The notes beneath the pieces were generated by a model. It saw only the letters and a program-made list of their open reading frames with translations, ran no database searches and was not told the origin of the DNA. A program made the position numbers and the translations under genes. Source: Bacteroidia bacterium (lineage in GTDB: Bacteria; Bacteroidota; Bacteroidia; Cytophagales; Cyclobacteriaceae). From it: 17,549 nucleotides of DNA. Within the stretch, counting starts at the first letter, position 1. Every line of letters begins with the position of its first letter. The DNA lies in the NCBI GenBank assembly GCA_012031955.1, contig JAAURZ010000002.1:1-17549 (forward strand). Direction: 5' to 3'. This document shows, piece by piece, positions 16,550-17,549 of this stretch.

Positions 16550-17549
16550 TCACTTGATCTTCCACTCCGGTTTTATCGACACCATCACGTACGCCCAGTT
16601 CGCCTGGCGATCTGCACCGGGTGTATTCTTCAAATAGGGCGACAGCAATGTGTCCGTGGCGAAGAAAACACTGTAGCCGGCTTCGAGGGCGATGGCCGGT
16701 GTCATGGCGTAATTGAAAACAAAGTCTATTTCCTGGCCAAGGTTTTTTAGAGAGTTCTGTTCCTTCGGGCAGTGCGTTGGGCAGTACAAACTGGTGCACG
16801 TCGATCAGCAGACGTACTGACGGCGCGGGCTCGAATTTCATTTTCACGTACGCGTCGGTAAGGCCGTTGGGTCCAAAGCCATCGGCCACATAGAAATAAT
16901 CCATGTGACCCCAGAATTTGTGTGGCGTGCCGTAAAGCGGATCGAAGCGCTGGTTGCGATGGGCCGGATCCGCGCCGTTGTTGCCGGAAGTAACGTCGAC
17001 GCCGGCACCGGCCGACAGCTTGCGCGTGAAGGCATACGATGCAGATGCCGACAGCAGGTACTCATTCAGTCGGGTGCCATCGCGATACTTTCCTCCCTGA
17101 TAAAACGCGCTGGCTGCATAAGACAGATCTGCCACGTTGCCGAACAGGTTGAAGCCGGTGGTGACGCGACTCCACGCCTTACGCTCGTACAGCGGTTGGG
17201 TTTTGTCGATGTCTGTATCTGCAAAATGATACCTGCTGAAGTCGTCTTTGAAAAACAAGTATGACAACGTGGCCGACTTCAGTTTTTTGGATGCATAGAG
17301 AAACTGCATTGATTTATACAAGGCACCAATACCATTGGAGCCGGCCGGATAGCCTGTGGGCACGCCGTTGTAAACGGTGCCGGCCTTTCGCTCCGCGTTC
17401 TGGTTGTAGGCGCCGCCGACGTGAACTTTCCATCCCTTGTGCTCGAACTTGAGCAGCATGGCGTCGTGACGCCTCGCTTGTTGCAGCCAGTCGAGGTTGC
17501 CCAGCAGCCTGACGTCGTCGTACACAAGTTCCTGTCGCCCGATTTTCAG
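16550..17549 (-). CDS. Alginate_exp-type outer-membrane beta-barrel protein, 5' end outside window, one frameshift
   Basis: The visible part is about 333 residues, entering from the right edge with LKIGRQELVYDDVRLLGNLD and WLQQARRHDA, the signature of the Alginate_exp barrel superfamily. Alternating strands rich in Tyr, Trp and Phe follow (ATLSYLFFKDDFSRYHF, YLLSASASYAF, SAGAGVDVTSGNNG). The last strand, AYVMVSIKPEWKIK, ends in an aromatic/basic pattern compatible with a barrel C-terminus. One break at 16743-16748: an A6 run with one base too many separates LPEGTELSK from NLGQEIDFVFNYAM. The gene is first of the visible nitrate operon, 7 bp before the reductase. Such barrels pass anionic solutes; a nitrate or nitrite pore is inference from context, and 'alginate export' should not be taken literally. 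Confidence 0.8.

Noticed and set aside
16743..16748. A6 run at the barrel gene break as a programmed frameshift site
   Set aside because: The new frame merely completes the normal barrel C-terminus, and other genes here have similar breaks without slippery runs; sequence error is simpler.

Overview
The window is about 17.5 kb of a Bacteroidota chromosome, most likely Cytophagales-like; the rank below phylum is inference. The signs are a short XRE regulator of the 'TRN-KYI-AFGNNLRRLR' type common in that phylum, a bacteroidetal -7 promoter element (TACATTTG), glycosidases exported by signal peptide or lipobox, 'QNEE' coiled coils feeding a LuxR-like C-terminal HTH, an Alginate_exp-type outer-membrane barrel beside nitrate reductase, and almost no Shine-Dalgarno sites. 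There are 12 protein genes, nine on the minus strand. No RNA gene, CRISPR array or insertion sequence was seen.

Layout, left to right. 1-1706: the 5' two thirds or more of a GH2 glycosidase (minus, runs off the left edge). 1960-2587: a small XRE regulator (minus) facing a 106-residue conserved hypothetical gene (plus), with phased palindromes between them. 2672-3073: a DoxX-like membrane protein (plus). 3119-8364: a minus-strand block in the order PAS/H-box signalling protein, GH29 alpha-L-fucosidase lipoprotein, GH3 beta-glycosidase with PA14. 8567-9895: divergent from that block, a membrane one-component regulator (CHASE3-like sensor, coiled coil, HTH). The gap between them holds a 12-bp tandem repeat. 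9843-11282: a pirin-like bicupin and an exported intradiol dioxygenase (minus). 11506-17549: a nitrate operon (minus): outer-membrane barrel (partial), a nitrate reductase fused to an FAD/NAD(P) reductase and BFD [2Fe-2S] module, and a nitrite-reductase-like protein with a rubredoxin tail.

How they fit together. GH2, GH29 and GH3 suggest processing of a fucose- and galactose-bearing glycan. The CHASE3-HTH protein and the PAS/H-box protein are plausible local regulators (inference from position only). The right third forms an electron chain NAD(P)H -> FAD -> [2Fe-2S]/[4Fe-4S] -> Mo for nitrate reduction, with the barrel as a likely entry pore.

Quality warning. Five genes (GH3, PAS, dioxygenase, nitrate reductase fusion, barrel) are each broken by one or more single-base indels, about 12 in total, often in short A/T/C/G runs. 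Motifs continue intact across every break and I found no substitution-type stop codons. I therefore read them as intact genes carrying sequence errors, though real pseudogenes cannot be excluded without reads.
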